Shown here in pieces: positions 16,693 to 25,310 of a DNA stretch of 64,000 bases. Both the position numbers and the translations under genes were made by a program. The stretch's first letter is position 1. Each line of letters opens with the position of its first letter. The stretch lies in contig NZ_JBIRCY010000002.1 in NCBI RefSeq assembly GCF_044326205.1, positions 62,001 to 126,000 of the forward strand, given 5' to 3'. The notes under the pieces were generated by a model that was not told where the DNA came from, ran no database searches, and worked only from the letters and a program-made list of their open reading frames with translations. The stretch comes from Kumtagia sp044326205. GTDB taxonomy: Bacteria; Pseudomonadota; Alphaproteobacteria; Rhizobiales; Rhizobiaceae.

Positions 16693-18447
16693 TCACAAAG
16701 CCAGGGTTGATTTCAGCACACGGCGCAGTTCCGCCACCGGATCGTCGGCGATGATTTCGCGGCGCCAACAGACGTGCTGGTCCGGCCGCACCAGCACGAT
16801 GCCGCTGTCGCGAACCTCGCGCGCCCGCGCCCAGTCGCCGGTAAAATCCTGCCAGTGCTGGCGCGGGCCGATGATTTGGGTGGCAATATCGAGGCCGAGT
16901 TCCCTGCCGACGATTTTTCCCGCCTCGACCCAGCCCTGTCCGCCGATACCCGTGAGAACTGAGAAGCGGCCTTTCCCGGCGAGGTCGAGCGTCGAGATCT
17001 TGCCGCCGTGGTTGTCGAAGACCCAGACATGCGGCAGGCGTGCGCCGGGCCATGTCGTCGGCTGGTAGTGCAACTCGGCATCCTTCTCGAAGGCCGGTTC
17101 GGGCTGCCCGTCGGTGACGACCGCGTCCGATTTGTAGCGCTGGTTCATCTCCACGCCATGCGCGTCGAACTCGTAGACCTTGAAGGCGACGGTCTCGCGG
17201 ATTTTTTTGCGCTGCTCCTCGGCCTCCGGCGTGTCGTCGCAGCGGGCGTCCATGTTCTGCTGCATCTTCACCGGATCGATGGAATCGAGCAGGCCGAGCG
17301 CCTTGAAAATCGGCCCGAACTCCTCGATCGACTGGTTGGCGCGCGTCACGATCTGTTTTGCGATCGGCGCGCGCTCGGTGTTGAAGCTGTCCAGCAGTTT
17401 CGGGCCGGCCTTGCCTTTCAGCACGTAAGCGAGCTTCCAGGCGAGGTTGAAGGCGTCCTGGATCGAGGTGTTGGAGCCCAGCCCGTTGGACGGCGGATGG
17501 CGGTGGGTGGCGTCGCCCATGCAGTAGACGCGGCCGGCCGACATTTTGGTCGCGTACATGTTGTTGACGGTCCAGGTGGAGACCGACTGGATGTCGACCT
17601 CCAGTTCCGGATCGCCGACCAGGTCGCGCGCAACCTTGGTGGCGAAGGTGGTGTCGACCTTCGGCTCGGGACCGTTGATGTCGTAGCCCCAGACGATCAG
17701 CCACTCGTTCCACGGACGGATCATGCGCACCAGCCCCATGCCGATGCCGCCGACATCGGCGCCAGGCTGCACCACCCAGTAGAGCACCGAGGGGCGATGC
17801 GCGACGTAGCGAGACAGGTCGGCCTTGAACAAAATATTCATGGAGCCGCCGACGCCCATCTTGCCCTCGAAGGTCAGCCCGGCATGTTCGGCGACCTTCG
17901 AATTGCCGCCGTCGCAGCCGACCAGATATTTCGAGCGGACAGTGAACTCCTTGCAGGTCAGGCGGTCGTAGCAGGTGGTGGTGACGCCCTCAGCGTCCTG
18001 GGCATGGGAGACATATTCCGTCGACATCCGCGCCTGCGTGCCGCGCGAGCAGGCGGTCTTGAACAGCAGCGGCTCCATGAAGGTCTGCGGCAGGTCGTTC
18101 ATGTGGCTCGGCGAGGAAAGGTAATGCTCGGCGCGCGACAGCGGATGTTTGCCCCAGCTCCTCATCCGGCCGATTTCTTCCCCCGCCAGCGAGGTGCAAA
18201 AGATGTTCTCGCCCATCAGATCCTGCTCGGTGGCAAACATGTAGGCCTCGTCCTCGACCTCGCGGCCGAGGTCGCGCAGCACCTCCATGGTGCGCTGGTT
18301 GGTGATGTGGGCGCGCGGCGTGTTGGCGAGCCATCGGTAGCGGTTGATCACCATGTTTTCGACGCCGTAGGTGGCAAGCAACGCAGCGGTGGCTGAGCCG
18401 GCCGGGCCGGTGCCGATGATGAGGACGTCGGTGGAAATGTCAGCCAT
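16693..18447 (-). CDS. FAD-dependent phenol hydroxylase, TfdB-like
   Basis: A 584-residue class A flavoprotein monooxygenase that would add a ring hydroxyl using NADPH and O2. It has the dinucleotide site IIGTGPAGSATAALLATYG near residue 9, the CDGG loop near 185, and the second FAD motif GDATHRHPPSNGLGSNTSIQ near 307, followed by a thioredoxin-like C-terminal domain. Long stretches (YRWLANTPRAHITNQRTMEV; RPSVLYWVVQPGADVGGIGM) agree closely with 2,4-dichlorophenol 6-monooxygenase TfdB as I recall it. Resorcinol hydroxylases are in the same group. Here the company of hydroxyquinol dioxygenase and maleylacetate reductase favours resorcinol or a (chloro)phenol going to hydroxyquinol. Its start overlaps the livM end by eight bases. 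Confidence 0.88.
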   Translation of the reverse strand: MADISTDVLIIGTGPAGSATAALLATYGVENMVINRYRWLANTPRAHITNQRTMEVLRDLGREVEDEAYMFATEQDLMGENIFCTSLAGEEIGRMRSWGKHPLSRAEHYLSSPSHMNDLPQTFMEPLLFKTACSRGTQARMSTEYVSHAQDAEGVTTTCYDRLTCKEFTVRSKYLVGCDGGNSKVAEHAGLTFEGKMGVGGSMNILFKADLSRYVAHRPSVLYWVVQPGADVGGIGMGLVRMIRPWNEWLIVWGYDINGPEPKVDTTFATKVARDLVGDPELEVDIQSVSTWTVNNMYATKMSAGRVYCMGDATHRHPPSNGLGSNTSIQDAFNLAWKLAYVLKGKAGPKLLDSFNTERAPIAKQIVTRANQSIEEFGPIFKALGLLDSIDPVKMQQNMDARCDDTPEAEEQRKKIRETVAFKVYEFDAHGVEMNQRYKSDAVVTDGQPEPAFEKDAELHYQPTTWPGARLPHVWVFDNHGGKISTLDLAGKGRFSVLTGIGGQGWVEAGKIVGRELGLDIATQIIGPRQHWQDFTGDWARAREVRDSGIVLVRPDQHVCWRREIIADDPVAELRRVLKSTLAL

Positions 18448-19522
18448 GCGGCGCTCCCTTGGTCGTTGAAGTAGGCCCGCCGCGCAAGGTGCGGCGGACG
18501 GGGAAGAACTGGATGCCGGTGCGCTCAGTGAACTGGCCCCAGAGGCCGCGCGGCGCAAACAGCATCACCGCGATGCCGATAAGGCCGAGCACCAGCAGGT
18601 ACCAGGAGCCGTAGTCGGCGAGCATGTTCTGCAGCAACAGGAAGACGATGACGCCGACGATCGGCCCCTCGATGGTGCCGATGCCGCCGATGACGACGAT
18701 GAAGATGACGTAGGCCGTCCAGTCGATGACGGAGAAGGCGGCGTCGGGCGAAATGCGCGCCTTTTGCACGTAGATCAGCGCGCCGGTGAGCCCGGTGATG
18801 AAGGCGGCGGCGAGATAGACGTAGGTTTTTACGCGGCGCGCGTCGACGCCGACCGAGCGCGCCGCCTCCTGGTTGTCGCGCACGGCGGCCAGCGCCAGCC
18901 CCTGGCGCGAGCGCAGCAGACGATAGACGAAGCCGATGGTAGCGACGGCCAGCAGCAGCGCCAGCCAATAGCAGACGACATCGGCTGCCTGGGCCGCGCG
19001 CATGCCGAAGAGCTCGCCCACCAGCCCGACGCCGAGCATATCGCGCGTCGTGCCTGAGGGGAGCGACGTGCCGGTGCCGCCGCCCAGCGCCTTCCATTGC
19101 GCCAGAAGCAGCCGCACCACCTCGGCGATCACCCATGTGCCGATGGCGAAGTAGGCGCCCTGCAGGCGGAAGGCGAAGAAGCCTGTCGGGATGGCGAGAA
19201 GGGCGGCTGCAGTGCCGGCAAGCAGGATCGAGGGCAACGGATCGAGGCCAAGAAGGATGACGCAGGCGAACATCGCGTAAGCGCCGAAGCCGACGAAGGC
19301 CTGCTGGCCGACCGAGACCAGTCCGGCATAACCCGCCAGCAGGTTCCAGCTCTGCGCCAGCGTCAGCATGGTGAGAATGAAGAACAGGTCCTGGAGCAGG
19401 CCGCGCGACATGAACAGCGGGGCGAGGATCGCAAGCACGACCATCAGCACGGCCGCGATAGCAAAGGCGCTGGATGCGCGGGTGCGTGTTTCGACGGTCC
19501 AAGGCGTGGTCATCGCATCCAT
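18440..19522 (-). CDS. Branched-chain-type ABC transporter permease (LivM family)
   Basis: A 360-residue inner-membrane permease with about nine to ten hydrophobic segments and the LivM loop AVRDNQEAARSVGVDARRVK that contacts the ATPases. IGGIGTIEGPIVGVIVFLLL is the usual GGxGxxxGP segment. It sits nine bases after livH and overlaps the hydroxylase start, so the transporter and the catabolic enzymes are one operon. The substrate is inferred to be the aromatic compound, as in other liv-type importers linked to aromatic degradation. Confidence 0.92.
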   Translation of the reverse strand: MDAMTTPWTVETRTRASSAFAIAAVLMVVLAILAPLFMSRGLLQDLFFILTMLTLAQSWNLLAGYAGLVSVGQQAFVGFGAYAMFACVILLGLDPLPSILLAGTAAALLAIPTGFFAFRLQGAYFAIGTWVIAEVVRLLLAQWKALGGGTGTSLPSGTTRDMLGVGLVGELFGMRAAQAADVVCYWLALLLAVATIGFVYRLLRSRQGLALAAVRDNQEAARSVGVDARRVKTYVYLAAAFITGLTGALIYVQKARISPDAAFSVIDWTAYVIFIVVIGGIGTIEGPIVGVIVFLLLQNMLADYGSWYLLVLGLIGIAVMLFAPRGLWGQFTERTGIQFFPVRRTLRGGPTSTTKGAPHG

Positions 19523-19531
19523 GCCGCGCCC

Positions 19532-20395
19532 TCAGTCCACCGCTCTTGGAAACAGGCCGCGCGGACGGACCAGTAGCACCAGCAGGAAGGCGAGGTGCCC
19601 GGCCAGAATCTGCCATTCCGGATTGATGGCGGCGCCAAGCGTCTGCGCCACGCCGATGATGACGCCGCCGGCCAGCGTCCCCCATAGCGAACCCAACCCG
19701 CCGATGATCACCGCCTCGAAGGCGTAGATCAGCCGGGCCGGGCCGATGGTCGGGTCGAAATTGGCGCGCGTGCCGAGATAGAGCGCGGCGATTGTGACCA
19801 CCACCATGGCGATGCCGGTGGCCGTGGCAAAGATGCGGTCGGGCCTGATGCCCATCAGCCCGGCCGTCACCGCGTCGTCGGAGGTAGCGCGGAAGGCGCG
19901 GCCGAGCGCGGTACGGTAAAAAAGCTGGTTCAGCCCGACGATGACCAGAACCGCCGATAGAAAGGTCAACAGCGGCATCACCCCGACATTGACCGGCCCC
20001 AATGCCAGCGACGCGGTCTCAAGCGCGCCGGCCGAAATTCGGCGGCTGTCGGCGGAAAAACCTTCGAGCAGCGCGTTCTGGATGACGATGGAGAGACCGA
20101 AGGTGACGAGCAGCGGCGGCAATATGTCCGGGCCGAGCGTGCGGTTGAAGAGCTGCGATTGCAGCAGCCAGCCGATGCCGAACATGACAGGCATGGCAAC
20201 CAGCGCCGCGATGAACGGGTTGAGGCCGAGCGCGCTGACCAGCAGCAGGATCAGGAAAGCGGCGAGCACGATGAGATCGCCATGGGCGAGATTGACCAGC
20301 CGCATGATGCCGAAGACGAGGCTGAGTCCGGCCGCAAACAGCGCGTAGAGCCCGCCGAGCAGGATTCCCTGGACGATGGTGTCGAGAAGACTCAT
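19532..20395 (-). CDS. Branched-chain-type ABC transporter permease (LivH family)
   Basis: A 287-residue permease starting MSLLDTIVQGILLGGLYALF, with eight or so membrane segments. The coupling loop RATSDDAVTAGLMGIRPDRI and GGLGSLWGTLAGGVIIGVAQ are typical of LivH. ATG 20395 is chosen over an upstream in-frame codon at 20410, which would run into the repeat. It pairs with LivM. An intergenic palindromic repeat of about 150 bases separates it from livF. Confidence 0.92.
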   Translation of the reverse strand: MSLLDTIVQGILLGGLYALFAAGLSLVFGIMRLVNLAHGDLIVLAAFLILLLVSALGLNPFIAALVAMPVMFGIGWLLQSQLFNRTLGPDILPPLLVTFGLSIVIQNALLEGFSADSRRISAGALETASLALGPVNVGVMPLLTFLSAVLVIVGLNQLFYRTALGRAFRATSDDAVTAGLMGIRPDRIFATATGIAMVVVTIAALYLGTRANFDPTIGPARLIYAFEAVIIGGLGSLWGTLAGGVIIGVAQTLGAAINPEWQILAGHLAFLLVLLVRPRGLFPRAVD

Positions 20396-20433
20396 GGGCG
20401 GGCTCCGCAATCGAACCCGGAACGCTGCGCACC

Positions 20434-20583
20434 CCCCTCTGTCCTGCCGGACATCTCCCCCTCAAGGGGGGAGATTGGCCGTCGCCACGACCTTCGCCAA
20501 TCATCAACGTTGCAGGAGATGCAGCGAGGCCGAAGCTGCCAATCTCCCCCCTTGAGGGGGAGATGTCCGGCAGGACAGAGGGG
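20434..20583. repeat. Palindromic intergenic repeat, family A copy 1
   Basis: Two 46-base arms, beginning CCCCTCTGTCCTGCCGGACA and ending in its complement, enclose about 58 bases; each arm also contains a small hairpin (CCCCCTCAAGGGGG). A second copy lies at 37617-37771. The inner part contains, on the minus strand at 20494-20514, TGCAAC, six bases, GATTGGCGA, which is also found inside the copy at 37689 and in the family C copy at 61184. Confidence 0.92.
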
Positions 20584-20603
20584 AGTGCGAAGTAACGCAA
20601 ACA

Positions 20604-21311
20604 TCACACCCTTGCCCCGAAATACGCCGCGTGAATATTTTCGCGCGTCAGGTCGCCAGGCGTGCCGGACAGGGTGATGCGGCCCTCCATCATGCAATAG
20701 ACACGGTTCGCCACCTTCAGCGCCTGCGAAATATCCTGCTCGACGACGATGACAGACGCGCCCGCCGCGCGGATTGCCGGGAAGGCGGCGTAGATGTCGC
20801 GGATGACGACCGGCGCGAGGCCGAGGCTGATCTCGTCACACAGAAGCACCCGCGGGTTGGACATCAGCGCCCGACCGATCGCCACCATCTGCTGTTGGCC
20901 GCCCGAGAGCGCCGTGGCCGGGCTATTGCGCCGCTCCTTTAACATCGGGAACAGGGTGAAAACCGACCCCAGCGACCACGGCCCGTCGACCGCGCGGCCA
21001 TAGCGACCAATGAGAAGATTCTCCTCGACCGATAGCGACGGGAACAGCTTTCGCCCCTCCGGCACCATGGCGATGCCCCGCGCCATGACGTCGGGCGCGG
21101 TCAGAGCGCCGATCGGCTCGCCGCCAAACAGGATCTGTTCAGGAGCGTTCTTCAGCACGCCGGAGATCGAGCGCATCAACGTCGTCTTGCCGGCGCCGTT
21201 AGCCCCGATGATGGCGACGGTCTCGCCGGCTTCCAACACAATGTCGACGCCGAACAGCGCCTGGAAATCGCCGTAGCGCGCCGTCAGCCCGCGGGTTTCG
21301 AGGAGCGCCAT
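20604..21311 (-). CDS. Branched-chain-type ABC transporter ATPase (LivF family)
   Basis: A 235-residue nucleotide-binding subunit: Walker A GANGAGKTT near residue 36, Q-loop in MVPEGRKLFPSLSVEENL, signature LSGGQQQM near 139, Walker B VLLCDE near 159 and the switch His region VVEQD. Start ATG 21311 overlaps the livG stop (TGATG), so the two ATPases are translationally coupled. It energises uptake with LivG, LivH and LivM. Confidence 0.93.
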   Translation of the reverse strand: MALLETRGLTARYGDFQALFGVDIVLEAGETVAIIGANGAGKTTLMRSISGVLKNAPEQILFGGEPIGALTAPDVMARGIAMVPEGRKLFPSLSVEENLLIGRYGRAVDGPWSLGSVFTLFPMLKERRNSPATALSGGQQQMVAIGRALMSNPRVLLCDEISLGLAPVVIRDIYAAFPAIRAAGASVIVVEQDISQALKVANRVYCMMEGRITLSGTPGDLTRENIHAAYFGARV

Positions 21312-22030
21312 CAGACTTCGATCCCGAGATAGATTTCGCGCACCTCGCGGGAGGCCATGATCTCGTCGGGCCGGCCGATGCCGATCACTTTTCCGAAATT
21401 GAGCACCAGCAATCGGCCGACCACGGCGTTCAGCGCATGCAGCACGTGTTCGATCCAGACGATCGACGTGCCGCGTTGATGCACGGCGCGAATGGTCTCG
21501 ACCAGGGCATGGCACTCGCCCTCGGTCAGCCCCCCCGCAATCTCGTCGAGCAGCAGCACCTTTGGATCGGTCGCCAGCGCACGCGCCAGCTCCAGCCGCT
21601 TGCGCTGTAAAAGGCCGAGGCTGCCCGCAGTCTGGTTGGCGCGGTCCAAAAGCCCGGTCTCGACGAGGATGCCGGCGCAGCGGTCGGTGACCTCCGCCTC
21701 GCGCTTCTGCGATCCGAAGGCGGCAGCAACCAGCAGGTTTTCGAACACCGTCAGTTTTTCGAAGGGCTGCGGGATCTGGAACGTGCGGCCGATGCCCGAC
21801 AGGCAGCGCGCCATCGGCGGCGTGCGCGTGACATCCGTGCCCGCGAAATGGATGGCGCCGGCATCGGCGGCGATGTTGCCGGTGATGAGGTTGAACAGCG
21901 TCGATTTGCCGGCGCCGTTCGGGCCGATGATGCCCAGCGCCTCGCCCTGCGAAAGGTCGAACGAAACCGCATCGGCGACCTTCAGGGCGCCGAAGGATTT
22001 CGAGACGTTTTGGAGGGCGAGGATGGGCAT
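21311..22030 (-). CDS. Branched-chain-type ABC transporter ATPase (LivG family)
   Basis: A 239-residue nucleotide-binding subunit with Walker A GPNGAGKST near residue 37, GIGRTFQIPQPFEKLTVFEN, Walker B VLLLDE and VWIEHVLHAL. The ABC signature is unusual: the expected LSxGQ-type motif reads SLGLLQRKRLELARAL. Variants of this kind occur in a subgroup of LivG proteins, and catalysis may rely on the LivF signature. ATG 22030 (MPILALQNVSKSFGALK) is the normal family start; the frame continues upstream into a repeat. Confidence 0.92.
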   Translation of the reverse strand: MPILALQNVSKSFGALKVADAVSFDLSQGEALGIIGPNGAGKSTLFNLITGNIAADAGAIHFAGTDVTRTPPMARCLSGIGRTFQIPQPFEKLTVFENLLVAAAFGSQKREAEVTDRCAGILVETGLLDRANQTAGSLGLLQRKRLELARALATDPKVLLLDEIAGGLTEGECHALVETIRAVHQRGTSIVWIEHVLHALNAVVGRLLVLNFGKVIGIGRPDEIMASREVREIYLGIEV

Positions 22031-22061
22031 GGAATCCTTTGGTGGCGCTGACGCTGACGAC

Positions 22062-22217
22062 ACCCTCCCCCTTGAAGGGAGGGTCGATCCGAGAATGCCG
22101 CGGAGCGGCTTCGAGGAGCGGGGTGGGGGTAAATTTCGTCGCACGCACCTCCACCCCGGCTCGCGATCTCCGCTTCGCTCCGACCGCTTGCCGACCCTCC
22201 CCCCAAGGGGGAGGGTA
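22062..22217. repeat. Palindromic intergenic repeat, family B copy 1
   Basis: Arms ACCCTCCCCCTTGAAGGGAG and CCCTCCCCCCAAGGGGGAGG bracket a GC-rich inner part containing GGGGTGGGGGT and its partner CCACCCCGGC. A related copy is at 33171-33359. It lies between the binding-protein gene and livG, so it is within the transcribed operon and could act as an mRNA hairpin. Confidence 0.88.
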
Positions 22218-22227
22218 AGGGCAGCCC

Positions 22228-23529
22228 TTACGAAATCGCCTCCATCTTGCCGCCGGTCGGGATCTCCGGAGCCGTCTTGTTGTCCGTGATCACCAGATCA
22301 TAGCCGCCGCCATCCTTCAGCCGCCACTGGCCACCGACCAGCGGCGTCTTGCAGATGTTCTTGGCGGCGAAGGGCGGCACGTTGGCGCCGTTCCACTCGA
22401 TGTGGCCGACGATGGTGTCGAGGTTTGTCGCGGCGATCGCGGCTGTCACGGCCTCGGCGTTGGTCGGGTCGTCGACACGCCTGATGACGTCGACCGCGAC
22501 CTCGAACAGCGCATGGATGAAGCCGATCGGCTGCGTCCACGGCCGCTTCGTGGCCTCGGTGAAGCCGACCGCGAGTTCGGCGCAGGAGACGCCGGTCAGC
22601 GACGACTTGAACGGATGCGTCGGTGACCACCAAACCTCGGAAGACAGGTTGTTGCCCTGGTTGCCGAGCGCTTCGACCGCCTGCGGGAACAGGATCGCCT
22701 TGCCGATCGAGGCCACCTTGGGCGTGAAACCCTGCTGCTTGGCCTGGTTCCAGAAGGTGGTGAAGTCCGGCGGGATCATCACGCCGGTGATGATCTCGAC
22801 GCCGCCCGACTTGAAGGCGTTGATCTGAGCGGAAAAGTCGTCGGTCAGATTCTGGTAACGGCCGGGATCGTTGAGGGTAAAACCCTTCTCCGCCAGCACC
22901 GGCGGGAAGCCGACCGTCTTGTCGCCCCAAGCGTTGCCGTCGCCGTCATTGGGGAAGAGACCGCCGACCTTCTTGTTGGTCTCCACCTGCGCCCACATGT
23001 TGGTGAAAACGGCGATGACGTCCTCCAGCCCCCAGAAAAAGTGGTAGGCGAAGTCGAACGGCTTCCAGGTCGAGGGATCGCCAGGGTTGCCCTGCTGGCC
23101 GATGAACCAGGGCTGCCACGGTGCCTTGGTGGAGATGCAGGGCATGCCCTCCGCCTCGCAGGTGGTGGCGACGGGATTGGTCGTCTCCGGCGTCGAGGCC
23201 ACGCACATCAAATTGACCTCGTCGTTGACGATCAGTTCCTTGGCGACCTCCGCCGCGCGGTTCGGGTTGGACTGGCTGTCCTTGACCACGACCTCGATGT
23301 CGAGGCCGAGCGACTTGGTGACGGCCTTAAGCCCTTCGATGGTGAAGGCGTCGGCCTCGGCGAAGGCGGCGAGCGGCCCGGTCTGCGGGCTGACATAGCC
23401 GATCTTCACCGCCTTGTTCTGGGCGATGGCCGGCATCGGCAGGCCCGACGCGCCGGCAACGAAGCCGGTCGCCGCGGCGCTCTTCAGCAATGTGCGTCTG
23501 GTCAGTCTTTGCGTAACAAGCTTTGTCAT
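22228..23529 (-). CDS. Branched-chain-type ABC transporter substrate-binding protein
   Basis: A 433-residue periplasmic protein with a twin-arginine type signal (LTRRTLLKSAAATGFVAGAS, cleavage near PAIAQNK). The mature part starts VKIGYVSPQTGPLAAFAEAD, the usual start of type I periplasmic ligand-binding proteins. It precedes the livGFHM genes and is separated from them by a palindromic repeat. GGAGGAAGACC before the ATG is a strong ribosome site. The ligand is probably an aromatic acid or phenol handled by the operon; the sequence alone does not say which. Confidence 0.93.
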   Translation of the reverse strand: MTKLVTQRLTRRTLLKSAAATGFVAGASGLPMPAIAQNKAVKIGYVSPQTGPLAAFAEADAFTIEGLKAVTKSLGLDIEVVVKDSQSNPNRAAEVAKELIVNDEVNLMCVASTPETTNPVATTCEAEGMPCISTKAPWQPWFIGQQGNPGDPSTWKPFDFAYHFFWGLEDVIAVFTNMWAQVETNKKVGGLFPNDGDGNAWGDKTVGFPPVLAEKGFTLNDPGRYQNLTDDFSAQINAFKSGGVEIITGVMIPPDFTTFWNQAKQQGFTPKVASIGKAILFPQAVEALGNQGNNLSSEVWWSPTHPFKSSLTGVSCAELAVGFTEATKRPWTQPIGFIHALFEVAVDVIRRVDDPTNAEAVTAAIAATNLDTIVGHIEWNGANVPPFAAKNICKTPLVGGQWRLKDGGGYDLVITDNKTAPEIPTGGKMEAIS

Positions 23530-23554
23530 GGTCTTCCTCCCAAGCTGCTTTCGT

Positions 23555-24622
23555 TCATTGCGGCGGTCGCCGGCCCTCCCAGGCGTCGTAGAGAAGCGCG
23601 CGGATGCTTTCGCGATCGAAGGGCCGCGGATTCCAGTATGGATTTTTGGTCGCGATATCAGCCGCGCGATCGAGATCGCTTTCGCTCAACCCAAAATCCC
23701 TGAGTTTTGTCGGCGCGCCGAGCGAGGCGGCGAAATCGAACAGGGCGACGCCCGGCGTGCCGCCAAGCACGTCGGAGACCGGCGTGAGCAGGTCCGGCGC
23801 CTCGACGGAATTGAAACCAATCGTGTGCGGCAAAAGAATCGCATGCGTCTCGGCATGCGGCGTGTTGAAGGAGCCGCCAAGCGTGTGGCAGAGCTTGTGG
23901 TGCAAGGCCATCGACGCGCCGCCAAGTGCAGCCCCGCAAAGCCATGCCCCGTAGAGCGCCCCTGCCCTCGCCTCGCGGTCGTCGGCATCCTTCGCCAGAA
24001 CCGGCAGCGCGCTTGAAAGCGCCCCGAGCGCATCGGTCGCCATCAGCGTGATGATCGGGTTGCGGTCACGGGCATAAAGCGCCTCCGCCGCATGGGCCAT
24101 GGCGTTCAGGCCCGACGTGATCGTCAGGCCCAGCGGCAATGTGAGTGTCAGGTCGACATCGTAGATCACCGTTTCCGGCAGGATCGACGGATCGCGCCGC
24201 GTCGTCTTCTCGCCGCCGGCGGTCTCGCCCAGAATGTCGGTCATCTCCGAGCCGGCATAAGTGGTCGGGATGACGATCTGGTCGGCGCCGGTGCGCGTGG
24301 CGATGGCCTTGCCGAGCCCGATGGTCGAGCCGCCGCCCAGCGCCACGACACAATCCGCGCCGCTTGCCTTGAAGGCAGCGAGCGCCCGCTCCGTGACCTC
24401 GACGGGCGTATGCATGGTGGCATCGGCGAAGACCCCGGCGGACACCGCGCCAAGCCGCTCGGAAAGCGCCTCCGCGTCGGCTTTCTGGTTGGGCGTGGAC
24501 AGCACCAACGCTTTGCGGCGCCCCAGCCTTTCGATCTCGGCGCCGGTCTCGGCAATCGTGCCATGGCCGAAGATCACGCGCGAGCGCAGGCCGGGAAAGA
24601 CGAACGGATTTATCGCGGTCAT
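23555..24622 (-). CDS. Maleylacetate reductase
   Basis: Reduces maleylacetate, the ring-cleavage product of hydroxyquinol, to 3-oxoadipate with NAD(P)H. The 355-residue protein belongs to the iron-type alcohol dehydrogenase fold: FGHGTIAETG, VALGGGSTIGLGKAIA near residue 93, PTTYAGSEMTDILG near 119, NAMAHAAEALYA, and the metal region MALHHKLCHTLGGSF with PHAETHAILLPH. FNTPHAETHA is typical of maleylacetate reductases. Its ATG overlaps the preceding hydrolase stop by four bases. This enzyme links the operon to catIJ-pcaF. Confidence 0.93.
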   Translation of the reverse strand: MTAINPFVFPGLRSRVIFGHGTIAETGAEIERLGRRKALVLSTPNQKADAEALSERLGAVSAGVFADATMHTPVEVTERALAAFKASGADCVVALGGGSTIGLGKAIATRTGADQIVIPTTYAGSEMTDILGETAGGEKTTRRDPSILPETVIYDVDLTLTLPLGLTITSGLNAMAHAAEALYARDRNPIITLMATDALGALSSALPVLAKDADDREARAGALYGAWLCGAALGGASMALHHKLCHTLGGSFNTPHAETHAILLPHTIGFNSVEAPDLLTPVSDVLGGTPGVALFDFAASLGAPTKLRDFGLSESDLDRAADIATKNPYWNPRPFDRESIRALLYDAWEGRRPPQ

Positions 24623-25299
24623 GCCGCCGCTCCCCTTCTCGCGCCGGCTGGCGTGCGGTGGGCGGCGACCTGACCCAGCATGGCATCCAGTGCGGCGATT
24701 TCGGCGTCGAGAACCTCATGCGCCCTTCCCGGGAACACGTCCGCACGCAGCGAGGCACCCGCCTGAGCTAGGTCGTGGGCCGCCTCGAAGAATGGACCAA
24801 GCGGAATCCATGGATCGGCATCGCCACAGGAGAGATAAGCGGGCAATCCGTTGAGAAAGGCCGCCGCCCGCGCCCGCGATGCGCCACCGACACGGCACCC
24901 GGTGAACGCGACCAGCCCGCGCAGCCGGCCGGGCCGCCGCAGCGCGTATTCCAACGCCAGGCAGGCGCCCTGCGAAAACCCGGCGAGCACGATGCGGTCG
25001 CCCGGCGCGCCTTCGGACACCGCCATGTCGATCGCCGCGTCAACAGCGTCGAGCGACGCCGCCAGTTGCGCCGTCGTGTGTTCAGACAGCGGATCGACGG
25101 CCCGCGCATCGTACCAGACGCCGCCCGGCGCGCGCGGCAGCACGACATGCGCGGTCGCATTGCGGAGACGGGCGATCACATGCTCGCCCATCTCCTCCGG
25201 CGACTGGCCGCGGCCATGCACGAAGACGCAAAGCGCGTCGGCATGGGCGGGCATCGCCCCCAGCCTCAGCACGGCACCCTCTGCCTCGTCGGCAGCCAT
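24619..25299 (-). CDS. Phospholipase/carboxylesterase family hydrolase (MhqD-like)
   Basis: A 226-residue alpha/beta hydrolase: VFVHGRGQSPEEM gives the oxyanion loop, GFSQGA near residue 115 contains the nucleophile Ser, Asp is in SCGDADPWIP and His in GRAHEV. In Bacillus subtilis a protein of this family (MhqD) is encoded next to MhqO/MhqE-type ring-cleaving dioxygenases in quinone resistance, and here the upstream neighbour is MhqO-like. It may hydrolyse a ring-cleavage product or ester. ATG 25299 is preferred (AGGCGG before it); GTG 25317 is an alternative. Confidence 0.85.
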   Translation of the reverse strand: MAADEAEGAVLRLGAMPAHADALCVFVHGRGQSPEEMGEHVIARLRNATAHVVLPRAPGGVWYDARAVDPLSEHTTAQLAASLDAVDAAIDMAVSEGAPGDRIVLAGFSQGACLALEYALRRPGRLRGLVAFTGCRVGGASRARAAAFLNGLPAYLSCGDADPWIPLGPFFEAAHDLAQAGASLRADVFPGRAHEVLDAEIAALDAMLGQVAAHRTPAGARRGAAA

Positions 25300-25310
25300 T
25301 TGCAAACCGC

